This document shows positions 15,722-25,046 of a DNA stretch of 64,000 bases, one piece after another. The notes under the pieces were generated by a model, which saw nothing but the letters and a program-made list of their open reading frames with translations, did not search any database and was not told where the DNA came from. Within the stretch, counting starts at the first letter, position 1. Every line of letters starts with the position of its first letter. Made by a program: the position numbers and the translations under genes. The stretch comes from Hyphomicrobiales bacterium (GTDB lineage Bacteria > Pseudomonadota > Alphaproteobacteria > Rhizobiales > Rhizobiaceae), in contig UEHQ01000019.1 of NCBI GenBank assembly GCA_900489925.1, forward strand, positions 44,190-108,189, in the 5' to 3' direction.

Positions 15722-17593
15722 ATGCAGTTTGCTGACAAAGTTGCCCGCTTCAAACGGATTTCGAAGGATCCGGCGGTGTTCCTGGCCGCCAGCGCTCTTC
15801 TCCGAGCAGCATATTCGGTCAGTCCTTTGCGTTTCGGATTCTCTGGATTTCTCGTCTTCGTGGTGCCGCCAGGCTACAACACTGCCCCCTACGAAGCCGC
15901 TGCGACTGATATCCTGAACATCAAGCGCGACGAATGGTCTGCGGATTGGGTCAATAAAGATCCGCGTGTAAGACTCGCGAACCCACCCAAAGTAAAAGGC
16001 ACCCCTCACAGACCAGCATCGATTTTCGACCTGAAAGGTCTCGACATCTTGATTGCACAAGACCTATCGGAGGTTCCACGAGATGTCCGCTTTGCGGCTA
16101 CCGCCGTGCTACAGGTCGAGCCGCCGACGGTCGGGCAAATCAATGGCGCCAGGCGTCTATGGAGCCGGACGCCATTCTCCGAAGAATTCGCCTCGTCCTT
16201 GGCACGGCAACCTCATAATGTAATCCTGGCGGCCGTGCTCAAGCCGACTGCTGCGGAGTCCAAGATTGAAGAACTGGATGCCATCAATCGGATAGAGACA
16301 ACTGGTCCAAGTCTTTTCGACCTGCCGGGCTACGCTGAAGTCATGCCATGGGCGAAAGACTTGGCCAGAGATGTCGAGCGCTGGCGCAAAAAGGCATTGG
16401 ACTGGAAGCTTGTCCGGTCTGGTGTCTTGATTTCGGGGCCACCAGGCACGGGGAAGACGCTCTTTGCGTCAGCGCTTGCGACGGCTCTTGAAATGAGGGT
16501 GGTGTCGGCAACGCTTGGTGAGTGGCAGTCGGCAGGTGCTCTCGATGACATGCTCGCGGCGATGCGGGCTACGTTTAACAGCGTCAATGACGGAAAAGGG
16601 GCAATTCTCTTCGTAGACGAATTCGACGCGATTGGAACGCGACTGGCCCGGCCATCGGGTCATCAAGGGGATCAGTATTGGCAGGTGGTAGTCGATGACT
16701 TTCTGAAACTGGTGTCAACAATCGGAGATGGCGTCATTTTTGTCGGCGCTACGAACTACCCTCAGTGGATAGACCCCGCGATCCTGCGTGACGGAAGAGT
16801 TGACAATCACTTCACCCTTTCGCTTCCGGATACGGTCACTCGTGCCCAAATCTTGCGCCACCATGTGGGTGATGCGCTGTCAGTTGAATCCTTGATGGAC
16901 CTCGCCGATGAGCTCGATGGAAGATCGGGAGCACAGCTTGATCGTCTAGTTAGAGATGCCCAGCGCGCAGCACGAAATGAAGACCGTGAATTGCAGCTCG
17001 GCGACTTGGAAGCGCAACTTCCCGCTATGCTGGACTATACGGCGGAGCAACAGCTGCGGTTCGCAGTCCACGAGGTTGGCCACGCTGTATCCTCTTTGGC
17101 TCTGAAGCATTCGTTCAGCGCGAATATCGAGGTCAGGAGAAGATTCGATCCGGAGGCGGACGACGCATTTGGTGGGCGCACGATATACGATCTTGTGCCG
17201 GACCATGTCCCCACGGAGACAAGCTTGCTCAATCGGATAGCTATCGCCGTTTCAGGGATGGCCGCAGAGCAGGCAGTCTTCGGAGACAGATCCTTGGGAT
17301 CTGGTGGAACAAGCGGTAGCGATCTCGAATTCGCGACAGGATTGGCGCGGAAGCTTGTTGGGTCCTACGGGCTCGGAACCACGCCGATCTTCATCGCTGC
17401 TGCCAAGGACGTCGGAGATCGCCCGTTGCCGCAAGCTCTGGAAGACGAAGCGATGCAGATCCTACGCGACCAGTATGAGGGCGCGCTTTCAATGATGACG
17501 GCGGAGCGAGAGCGGATCCTTTCCGTGGCATCAGACGTCATGGCGCATGGGACGATCCGCATCGAGCGTAGTGGCGAGGCGAAAGCCGCGTAG
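15722..17593 (+). CDS. Stand-alone FtsH-like AAA+ ATPase/M41 metalloprotease
   Basis: A 623-aa protein. Residues 1-~200 are a unique N-terminal region without convincing membrane spans. The AAA+ module is at ~200-400, with Walker A GPPGTGKT (239-246), Walker B ILFVDEFD (295-302) and a sensor GATN. A peptidase domain at ~440-610 has zinc motif HEVGH (450-454) and the FtsH-type third ligand Asp in SGSDLEFATGLARKLV (534). Unlike housekeeping FtsH it lacks the two N-terminal TM helices. Ring-forming ATP-dependent proteolysis is therefore expected, with cytosolic location. Coupled to the 99-aa gene; island context suggests an accessory role. Confidence 0.85.
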   Translation: MQFADKVARFKRISKDPAVFLAASALLRAAYSVSPLRFGFSGFLVFVVPPGYNTAPYEAAATDILNIKRDEWSADWVNKDPRVRLANPPKVKGTPHRPASIFDLKGLDILIAQDLSEVPRDVRFAATAVLQVEPPTVGQINGARRLWSRTPFSEEFASSLARQPHNVILAAVLKPTAAESKIEELDAINRIETTGPSLFDLPGYAEVMPWAKDLARDVERWRKKALDWKLVRSGVLISGPPGTGKTLFASALATALEMRVVSATLGEWQSAGALDDMLAAMRATFNSVNDGKGAILFVDEFDAIGTRLARPSGHQGDQYWQVVVDDFLKLVSTIGDGVIFVGATNYPQWIDPAILRDGRVDNHFTLSLPDTVTRAQILRHHVGDALSVESLMDLADELDGRSGAQLDRLVRDAQRAARNEDRELQLGDLEAQLPAMLDYTAEQQLRFAVHEVGHAVSSLALKHSFSANIEVRRRFDPEADDAFGGRTIYDLVPDHVPTETSLLNRIAIAVSGMAAEQAVFGDRSLGSGGTSGSDLEFATGLARKLVGSYGLGTTPIFIAAAKDVGDRPLPQALEDEAMQILRDQYEGALSMMTAERERILSVASDVMAHGTIRIERSGEAKAA

Positions 17594-18035
17594 TGTCGAT
17601 GGGCTAGGCCGCCTGGGTTCAGAACCTGCTGACAATGTCACATAGGCGAATCCTGCAATAGGCCGCGTAACTACGGCGGTGAAGTCATTCACAGGTCGAG
17701 GCCAGTCGCAGAGGTTATTGGGGCTGTGGTCCGCGGCCTGCCAGGGAAATCGACCAGGCACTGATCCGGGGAAATTCCGGCCGCATCGGAACCAGGCGGG
17801 TTCACTGTCTTGCTCATGGTCGGAATTCGAACAATCATGTTCTGCAGGATTCAGCTCAAGGCTTGCGAAATGAGGGTAACGTCTCCCCTGGAGGGCCGAG
17901 TCGAGTGAGTAACTCGTCTAGCCTCTCGATTCTCAGAACGTCGGAGCTGCAAAGCTGTGGGTGAACCTCGGGTTTTCGGGGAGAACGTTAGCTTAGACAT
18001 CGGGTCCTGCTATGCTTTCAGTAGAGGAAGCAAGG
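17594..18035. other. Intergenic stretch between the AAA protease and the nuclease/repeat gene
   Basis: About 440 nt without a convincing gene. Short frames on both strands lack family resemblance and codon character. It must contain the promoter for the large gene at 18036; no operator could be singled out. Confidence 0.4.
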
Positions 18036-21000
18036 ATGAGCCGATTCCCATCACCGTCCGAGATGATGCGCGTCAAGCGCCCGTATTTATTTTCGGATAG
18101 CGAATGTACCGATGCCTACAGACTAAGCGAATCTGAGCTTGGTCATCACCTGGACTCACTGACCGATCGAAATCAGCACAAAGACTTCGAAGTCTTCTGC
18201 CGAAAGCTGAGCGAGCGCGAACTTTGTCCAAATCTTCGCCCGCAGACGGGGCCGGAGGGCGGAGGAGACGGCAAGGTAGATACCGAGACTTATCCGGTTG
18301 ACGAACAGATATCGAGCCGCTGGCTTGTCGGAGATGTGAACAGCGGCAAGGAACGTTGGGCATTCGCGTTCAGTGCCAAGAAGGATTGGTCTGAAAAGGT
18401 GCGGTCAGACGTTGCGGGCATAGCCGAGACTGGCAGAAGCTATGATCGTGTTGTCTTCATCACCAGCCGCCCCGCACGCCAGCGTGATCGGCTTCGCATA
18501 GAGGACGAGTTGCTCAGCGAATATGGCGTAAAGGTATCCATTCTCGACGGAGAGTGGATCATCGATCGTGTATTCAGCCACGGCCACAAAGATCTTGTTC
18601 ATAAATACCTGGGAGCAGGGGACTATCGCGCTGATCAGATCAAAATCGGACCGAGGGATTACGAGCGTCAGCTGGCACTCGATGCACTAGAGGCAGGCCT
18701 CCGGACGATGGGTTCGACCGCCCAAGAGCTAACTCAGGCGATTTCTGACACGTTCGACGCCGCACGGCTGTCCAGAGAACTTGAGCGGCCGCGCTATGAG
18801 ACGGACGGTCGCTTCAGACGGGCGATTGAGCAAGCGAGAAAGTACGGTGCTGGCTATCAGCATCTCCGCGCGGTCTACGAGTATGCATGGACGGCATTCT
18901 GGTGGTTTGACGACGTGGAGGTCGTTCTTGATCAATATGAAGTTGTTGAGGAGCTGGCCTTCGCCACTGGTTTCGCCGTCCACATCAGCAAAGTTTGCAA
19001 CCTTCATCAGCTTCTGGTGGGCCGGATCTACCAAGGTCGTGAAACGGCGGAAGAGTTGGCGTTCGCGGATCGGTCGGCGCGACTGAATAAGAAGCTATCG
19101 GAGTTGGTGAAAGACAGGTCGCGACCGAGCAATGCCTTGCATGCCGAGACGTTGCTGGTCTTTCACCAAATGAGCGAAATGTCTCTTTCCGGAGAAGGGA
19201 GAAATCTGGATGAGATCTGGGTGGCCCTCAGCGGAATTATCGATAGGGCAGCGGGCTTAGGCGAGTTTCCGGCCGATATGCTCGAGACGATGGTCGACGC
19301 CATGGCGGATTCATCACCCGACAGCAGCGTCTTCGATGACCTCGTGGAGAAGCTTGCGGACTTCATGGCCGAGCGGAGCCGAGACATCAAAGCTGGGCTG
19401 CTCTATCTTCAGCAGGGGGAACGCAAGTTAACTGCCAACAAGCCCATCGATGGTGTAAAATGGCTTGGGCGTGCCGTCGTTCATCTCGCGAAAGACGAGA
19501 GCCGGGAAGCTCAAGCCAAGGCTCTCTACTGTTTGGCCATTGGCTACCGTGGGGCTGGTCTTCGCTGGGCAGCCCGTGCGACAGCTTTGGCTTCAATCCT
19601 CCAGTATCTGGCATTGTCAGAACTGGGTGGAGAATTGCGCGTGGAAACGATTCCTGCGCTGAATCTGCTGGCGACCCTATCTCTGCAACTCGGGCACGTT
19701 ACCGATTTGCTTAGCGCTATCCGTTTTCTTCGCTTCATCGCGAGTAGTGCACCATTGGATGAGAGCAGCACGGAAAGGCTTGCCAATCAGATCGCCGAAT
19801 TTGATCAGCTGCTCTCTTGCCTGCTCATAATCCAGCCGCCGCAAGAGATCATGCGGTTGGAAGCCTTTCCCGATATTCTGGAAGCGTTGGGACTGTTTTC
19901 GGCGCGCACGGCGCTGTTGTATCGCCTTGGACATGTCAATGAATTGAAGGCCGAAGGATCAATCCCGGAAGGGACAGAAGACAGCGAAGTTCTGGAGATG
20001 ATGTCGTTCCTTGCCTCGCAGCCTGCATGCGCTGACCTCCCAAAGAAGGTCGTGCTCTTCGACGCCGCGTTTAGCGGCGTCCGAACCAAAATACTGGGGG
20101 TGGAAATCGAAATCGACACTGCGAACACGCTGGAAGGCGTCCTTCAAGCTGAGACATACGCAGCAGCCTTTGAAGGATTTGCGGCGACGCTCCTCAACAA
20201 AGGGGCGTTTCCACATACTGAAAAGTTGAAGGTACGGGTCAATCACGTCGAAGACATCGAAGATGCATCTATAAATGACGACGGTAACTATCTCATCGAC
20301 ATTCGCGTACCGTCCGAGTGGCAACTTGCTGAAATTGAGAAAGTCAGCGAGTACAACAAGCATCTAATCTTCTCATGCATACATGCTCTCGCGAGCATGG
20401 CAATGATGCCCGACGCTTCGCAGACGATTGAAGGCCTGGTAACTACCGAAAATGTCTTTGATCGTGCAACGTTGTTTTGTCGCGCCGGGATATCACGAAG
20501 GCGGGTGCTAGGCGCTCACGCTGGCACGATATCCGACTGGGACGACTACATTGGCAGAGTGTTCCCAATGGCGCCGAACGCGCCTGCACGACCCGCGTCG
20601 ATCGACCTTCCGCCTCTCACAGATCTCGATGACGAGAGCGACGCAGAAGAGCTGGGTGATGTTCGAAGCCATGACGATATCGTGGTGCGGGCGATCATAA
20701 ATCCTCGGCTCTGGGACGCCGCCAAGTGGAAAGGAATGATGTACGGAACAACGATCCTGGGCGAACCACCCATATTGGGACTGATGTTTGAGAACGCGCC
20801 GGGGGCAGAGGCAATTTTTAAAGGCTGGCATGACAGGTTGGGGGAAGAGGATCGCGCGGACCAAATCCACATCTCGGTGATCAAAGGCATAGATCGTAAC
20901 CACTTGTTTCACTACAGAGGTCACATCACACAAAGCTTCGACGATGTGACTGCGAGATCCGGAAAGCTGTTCGTTAACGCGTCGCGGATGAACACGATGA

Positions 21001-21296
21001 CCGTCGGCGATCAGCGGAACCTCGAGTTATTTCGTAACCACTTCGAAGCCAGCGGCGTATATTTCCTTGTGCCTGCAGTCTTGAGTGCGTCAGGTCGACC
21101 AGAGTTACGGATGGAACTCGCAGTCCTAAAACGGAAGTTTCTGATCCGAGAAGCATGGCAGATAGGTCCGCACGACGTCGATGCCATCGCCGTACGACCG
21201 GACGACAATGTCATCGTTCCGGAAGATGAAGCCAATCCTCCAGTCTACGAGCTTTTCAAGCTGCGCGACAGCGCTTCGAACACCCGAAGAGGCTGA
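18036..21296 (+). CDS. Large putative Mrr-like nuclease with C-terminal helical repeats
   Basis: A 1,086-aa protein (1,094 if the ATG at 18012 is used; GAGGAAGCAAGG before 18036 favours the shorter form). Residues ~45-190 look like a PD-(D/E)xK restriction-endonuclease fold of Mrr type: DFEVFCRKLSE helix, then GGGDGKVD with candidate acidic residues, then FAFSAKKDW with the lysine of the motif, then RVVFITSRPARQ. From ~210 to ~620 there are helical segments resembling TPR-like repeats. The last ~400 residues (many beta strands, acidic linker DLDDESDAEELGD) are unrecognised. No NTPase motif is visible. This resembles effector-plus-sensor defence proteins but fits no system I can name. Confidence 0.7.
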   Translation: MSRFPSPSEMMRVKRPYLFSDSECTDAYRLSESELGHHLDSLTDRNQHKDFEVFCRKLSERELCPNLRPQTGPEGGGDGKVDTETYPVDEQISSRWLVGDVNSGKERWAFAFSAKKDWSEKVRSDVAGIAETGRSYDRVVFITSRPARQRDRLRIEDELLSEYGVKVSILDGEWIIDRVFSHGHKDLVHKYLGAGDYRADQIKIGPRDYERQLALDALEAGLRTMGSTAQELTQAISDTFDAARLSRELERPRYETDGRFRRAIEQARKYGAGYQHLRAVYEYAWTAFWWFDDVEVVLDQYEVVEELAFATGFAVHISKVCNLHQLLVGRIYQGRETAEELAFADRSARLNKKLSELVKDRSRPSNALHAETLLVFHQMSEMSLSGEGRNLDEIWVALSGIIDRAAGLGEFPADMLETMVDAMADSSPDSSVFDDLVEKLADFMAERSRDIKAGLLYLQQGERKLTANKPIDGVKWLGRAVVHLAKDESREAQAKALYCLAIGYRGAGLRWAARATALASILQYLALSELGGELRVETIPALNLLATLSLQLGHVTDLLSAIRFLRFIASSAPLDESSTERLANQIAEFDQLLSCLLIIQPPQEIMRLEAFPDILEALGLFSARTALLYRLGHVNELKAEGSIPEGTEDSEVLEMMSFLASQPACADLPKKVVLFDAAFSGVRTKILGVEIEIDTANTLEGVLQAETYAAAFEGFAATLLNKGAFPHTEKLKVRVNHVEDIEDASINDDGNYLIDIRVPSEWQLAEIEKVSEYNKHLIFSCIHALASMAMMPDASQTIEGLVTTENVFDRATLFCRAGISRRRVLGAHAGTISDWDDYIGRVFPMAPNAPARPASIDLPPLTDLDDESDAEELGDVRSHDDIVVRAIINPRLWDAAKWKGMMYGTTILGEPPILGLMFENAPGAEAIFKGWHDRLGEEDRADQIHISVIKGIDRNHLFHYRGHITQSFDDVTARSGKLFVNASRMNTMTVGDQRNLELFRNHFEASGVYFLVPAVLSASGRPELRMELAVLKRKFLIREAWQIGPHDVDAIAVRPDDNVIVPEDEANPPVYELFKLRDSASNTRRG

Positions 21297-21384
21297 ACCC
21301 AACGAGGTGGTCACACACCACGTCGTGCCTCACACTTACTCGACAACGAGACGAGCGAGCAGGGTGACGTTCGGTCGCGCGACG

Positions 21385-21615
21385 ATGGCCGCTATCGCGC
21401 ATCTGAAGCGACCCGCGATCGACAACCTGTTTGAGGCCTACGATGATGCGTCGGACGCACTCGAGCAAATGGAGGTGCTTGTGGATCCCGACGAAGGACT
21501 CCTTGAGGAATACCGCCAGATTTGCCGCGAGATCGAGACTGAGATCTTCGAAATTTGCCGACACGGCAACTATGGGCTTCTCAGGCGGTGCTTACGGACA
21601 CCCTACAAGCCTTGA
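21385..21615 (+). CDS. Possible small acidic protein
   Basis: A 76-codon frame (MAAIAHLKRPAIDNLFEAYD...) with strongly helical, acidic composition and good codon character. It starts 88 nt after the nuclease/repeat gene and its end overlaps the convergent helicase by 13 nt. There is no clear ribosome binding site and no recognised family. It may be a small partner of the upstream gene or not a gene at all. Confidence 0.35.
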   Translation: MAAIAHLKRPAIDNLFEAYDDASDALEQMEVLVDPDEGLLEEYRQICREIETEIFEICRHGNYGLLRRCLRTPYKP

Positions 21616-24572
21616 CCGCGTGATCGCCAAGGCTTTCGCGCCGAGGCGCCACCGTCAGTCCCCGCTGGGCGCGCCTTGCGAGGCGACCTCGGACCCTTTC
21701 CCTCGCACTTCGGGTACCTCACGCAGCTCAGGAACTGCCCGTAGCGGCCAGAACGGTCGACGAGCCAGCCATCCTCGCATTCCGGGCATGAGGGATAGCT
21801 TGCGCCGCATCCACAGACGGCCGTTGTCGTTCCATTCTCGGCCCGCGGAAGGGAAACTTGGCACGCGGGGCAGGCGGGTAGCAGATTGCTGCAATATCGA
21901 ATGTGCTCGCAGCGATACCAGGTGCGCTTGTCCTTACCTTCGACAGACAGCAGACGACCGTCGCACTCTCCGCACTTGTGAGCTTCTGGCTCGTGCGTCG
22001 TAGCCGGGACCAGCGCATATGTTGGCTCGTTCTGGAGCTCAGTCACAAAGGACGACGGCCTTGAATTCGAAGCGAGGATCGTGAGCGTTCGCCGGGCGCG
22101 CGTCATGGCAACGTACATGACGCGCCGCTCCTCGGCATACTCGAAAGCTTCTTCCTCCGGGGATACCAGGGTCAGCAGCGGATCATCGACGGTTTCGGAC
22201 GGAAATCCTCCGCGGCCGCTGTCGGCATTGAGGAGGATGACGTGATCGGCCTCGAGGCCTTTTGAGGCGTGGATCGTTTTGAATGAGATGCGTAATCCCG
22301 GGTGTTGGTGCCGAAGATCCGCCATGCTTGGTTCGAGGTATCGATATCGCCCGAGGATAAGGACGCTCGGGCTCTCTGTCGCTCCGGGTGCAGCGGAGAG
22401 CGATGCCAGCGCCTCATGGAGCTTTTGCGTCTTATTGTCCTTGTTGGTCAACAAGATGCGAAGTGCAGGTTCCGTAGCCGTAGCTGCTGGCACGATCAGC
22501 TTCTGGATCTGTGCCGGGTTCTTCAGAACGAAAGTCCTAGCGGCGAAGGCAATCTGATCTACGGACCTGAACGTGCGTCCGAGGTCCACGGTCCGATGGA
22601 TACCGTTCTCTCCGTCGAAGGTGCCGCCGAACAGCTGGCCGAAATTGCGCATGATATGGATGTCGGATCCGGCAAACCGAAAGATCGACTGCCAGTCATC
22701 GCCGACGGTAAATATCCGGCAATCGCTGTGTTGAGCCTTCAGGGCCTTGACCAGTTTTGCGCGGCCTTGGGATATGTCCTGAAACTCGTCGACGAGGATG
22801 TGGCGGTAAAGGCTGCGATATCTGCCTGTCTCGACGTAGGCGGCGGCGCGCAAGACCATGTCCTCAAAGTCGATTCGGCCAGTGAGCCGAGACTGATACT
22901 CCTCGAAGACAGGTTGGAAGAGCGAGAGGAACGCGTCCCCACGTCGCCCAAACTTCATCTTCTTCGACTTTTTGGCGCAGTCTTCGAGCGTATAGCCGCC
23001 GCCCTTGAACTTGCGTAGGAACGTCCCGAGCAGCTGGGAGAAAGTGTCGACCTGGTTCAGACCGACGATGCGATCAAAGATGTCTTCTGCTGCGCGCGGA
23101 GCCAACGTGATATGTGGTTCGAGCTTTTCCGCCAGTGCGGTCAGAAGCCTACCTTCCTGGCGCTCGTAGCTGTACGTCTCTATCAGCGTTGTGCCATGAG
23201 TTTCGTGGACTTGTCGCTTCCAGTCCATTCCGGCTAGGTATTTCTCCCGCTCGACGAATGGTGCCGTCGTGAGGTGGTCCGTGCCGTCCGGCAGCTGCCG
23301 CCGGCGGACGCCGAAGTGTTCGATGTAGACCCCGCTCTCGGTCAATCGAAAGTCGGGACTGTAGTCGCGGCGCCCTTCGTTCGATACCTTGTGCTCGTAT
23401 AGCGGCTCGTACTCATACTCGATGCCGTTTTCGTAGAGCCAGTTCGCGATCTGAAGCTCTTCGTAGCTTTTCACCTTCTCGCCCTGGAGGGTCCGAAGAT
23501 CCTGTTTCTCCAGGTGGGAGTAGAACTCGTGCTTGGTCTTGAAATCCCATTCGCTATCCGGCTCTACGAGGAAGTGCGCGAACCACTTGATCACAGCGTT
23601 GGAGATATCCGGGTTTCGGCGGACGAGCTCCTTCAGAATGTCCTTGATGAGATTTAGGAACGCATTGTCGTCGGTGGCATGCTCGGCAAGCGCGGGTTTC
23701 GAGCCTTCAACGGTTCCGATGATGCCGTAGGCAAGGGCGTGGAAGGTCTGGGCTGCGACGGGAGCGCCTGAACGTGCCTCGACGCGTTCCGACATCTCTG
23801 TGGCGGCGTTCTTGGCAAAGGCAAGGAGGAGGATCTCTTCCGGCTTGCGGATGCCGGACTTCGTGAGATAGGCGGCCTTGGCCGTGATGACGCTTGTCTT
23901 TCCGGATCCGGCGCCCGCCAGAACCAGAGTGGCGTCTTCGTCCACAACGACAGCGAGACGCTGTTCCGGCGTGAGCGGCTTGCTTTCGATGGTATCGAAG
24001 AAGTCTTTCCATTGTTCGAGCTGGGTGGCCACGAACTTCTCGATCGAACGCGACCTCATCGTCTTAGCGTTCGCGATGAACTGCTCGACGGACGCAACCA
24101 AGCCGTATGCCTCGCCGATCGCGTCTGGATGGAGTTTCGATAAAACCGCTTTATCTAGGACTTTTGCGTCGTTTAGCGCGGGTTCGATCAGACAGCCCGC
24201 CGGATATCGCTCGGCCTTCGTCAGGCTTTCGACAACGCCTAGAATCCGCGCAATTCGCTCGCCCTCCGAGGTGAGCGCGGTGATATGGAAGTCGGCCCAT
24301 CGGTCTGCGAGTGTGCTTACGAAGGTGGCCGCCTCATCGTTTGGGGCGCCGTGAAGCACAATGTCGCCTCCGTCCAGCTTCGGAAGCTTTATCGTCGTTC
24401 CGAGCCAGGTCGTTTGGTGCAGCGGCGCGCCATTGATGTCTTCGAAGGGCAGTGGCGATGTATGTCCCCTGCGGGTGACGTTGATGCGATCTCCGTCTAA
24501 CTCAAGAGCAACAGGTAGGGAGCCCAGTGGGTTCCTGAAAAGCCTGGCCAATACTCGCTGACGTATGCGCAC
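21603..24572 (-). CDS. UvrD/helicase IV-type superfamily 1 helicase with nuclease-like insert and zinc fingers
   Basis: A 989-aa SF1A helicase: Walker A AGAGSGKT (219-226), DEFQD (595-599), GDDWQSIFRFAGSD (624-637), TIHASKGLEAD (766-776) and VAMTRAR (821-827). Residues ~368-420 (SYEELQIANWLYENGIEYEYE, YSPDF, YIEHFG) form a PD-(D/E)xK-like insert between the helicase motifs, typical of helicase IV relatives. The C-terminus has several Cys pairs (C867/C870, C901/C904, C929/C932, C950/C956), the last matching topoisomerase-type zinc ribbons. It should unwind DNA 3' to 5' with ATP. It is convergent with the nuclease/repeat gene. Confidence 0.88.
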   Translation of the reverse strand: MRIRQRVLARLFRNPLGSLPVALELDGDRINVTRRGHTSPLPFEDINGAPLHQTTWLGTTIKLPKLDGGDIVLHGAPNDEAATFVSTLADRWADFHITALTSEGERIARILGVVESLTKAERYPAGCLIEPALNDAKVLDKAVLSKLHPDAIGEAYGLVASVEQFIANAKTMRSRSIEKFVATQLEQWKDFFDTIESKPLTPEQRLAVVVDEDATLVLAGAGSGKTSVITAKAAYLTKSGIRKPEEILLLAFAKNAATEMSERVEARSGAPVAAQTFHALAYGIIGTVEGSKPALAEHATDDNAFLNLIKDILKELVRRNPDISNAVIKWFAHFLVEPDSEWDFKTKHEFYSHLEKQDLRTLQGEKVKSYEELQIANWLYENGIEYEYEPLYEHKVSNEGRRDYSPDFRLTESGVYIEHFGVRRRQLPDGTDHLTTAPFVEREKYLAGMDWKRQVHETHGTTLIETYSYERQEGRLLTALAEKLEPHITLAPRAAEDIFDRIVGLNQVDTFSQLLGTFLRKFKGGGYTLEDCAKKSKKMKFGRRGDAFLSLFQPVFEEYQSRLTGRIDFEDMVLRAAAYVETGRYRSLYRHILVDEFQDISQGRAKLVKALKAQHSDCRIFTVGDDWQSIFRFAGSDIHIMRNFGQLFGGTFDGENGIHRTVDLGRTFRSVDQIAFAARTFVLKNPAQIQKLIVPAATATEPALRILLTNKDNKTQKLHEALASLSAAPGATESPSVLILGRYRYLEPSMADLRHQHPGLRISFKTIHASKGLEADHVILLNADSGRGGFPSETVDDPLLTLVSPEEEAFEYAEERRVMYVAMTRARRTLTILASNSRPSSFVTELQNEPTYALVPATTHEPEAHKCGECDGRLLSVEGKDKRTWYRCEHIRYCSNLLPACPACQVSLPRAENGTTTAVCGCGASYPSCPECEDGWLVDRSGRYGQFLSCVRYPKCEGKGPRSPRKARPAGTDGGASARKPWRSRGQGL

Positions 24573-25046
24573 CGAACCGTCTCACCCGTTTTCCCGAACA
24601 TCGCCGTAATTGCTCCGAACGGCGCAGCGATGTGTGACACAGACGCCGCGTCAGGCAACTTACGCGGCAAAGGTAAACGATGCGAACCGCATCGTTGGCA
24701 GAGAGTGTTTGTCTGCACGTAATTGGGGTTCAGGATGTTCGATTGATCGATTTGTCGAACGACCTCGCATCGCAAGGTTTCGGGCATTGTTGACAACACA
24801 CGTCCATACAAAGTCAAGGCTTACCTTTGAACAGGCGCTCTGATGCGCAAAAAGAAGGATTGCCAAGAACCCGGCAATGATGACCAGCGTGGTTCTCGTT
24901 GTCTAATATCGGGAAGTGGGGAGGGACGGGGCGCCCATGTAGACGTCGACTGGTCGACGCAGTGGATTCCGAAGGCGCTCGGATGTAACCTAGCGGCGTT
25001 AGTCGCATGTCCACGCAACGATCTACCCCTAGGAGCTAGCGCCGCT
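24573..25046. other. Divergent intergenic region between helicase and cyclase genes
   Basis: 474 nt separate the two divergent starts and must contain both promoters. The frame of the cyclase stays open upstream to 24843, but that extension has no domain and weak start signals. Nothing else recognised. Confidence 0.4.

Noticed and set aside
24843..25046. 68-residue N-terminal extension of the cyclase
   Set aside because: The frame is open but has no domain, and the GTG at 25047 with an AGGAG upstream fits the beginning of the catalytic domain.
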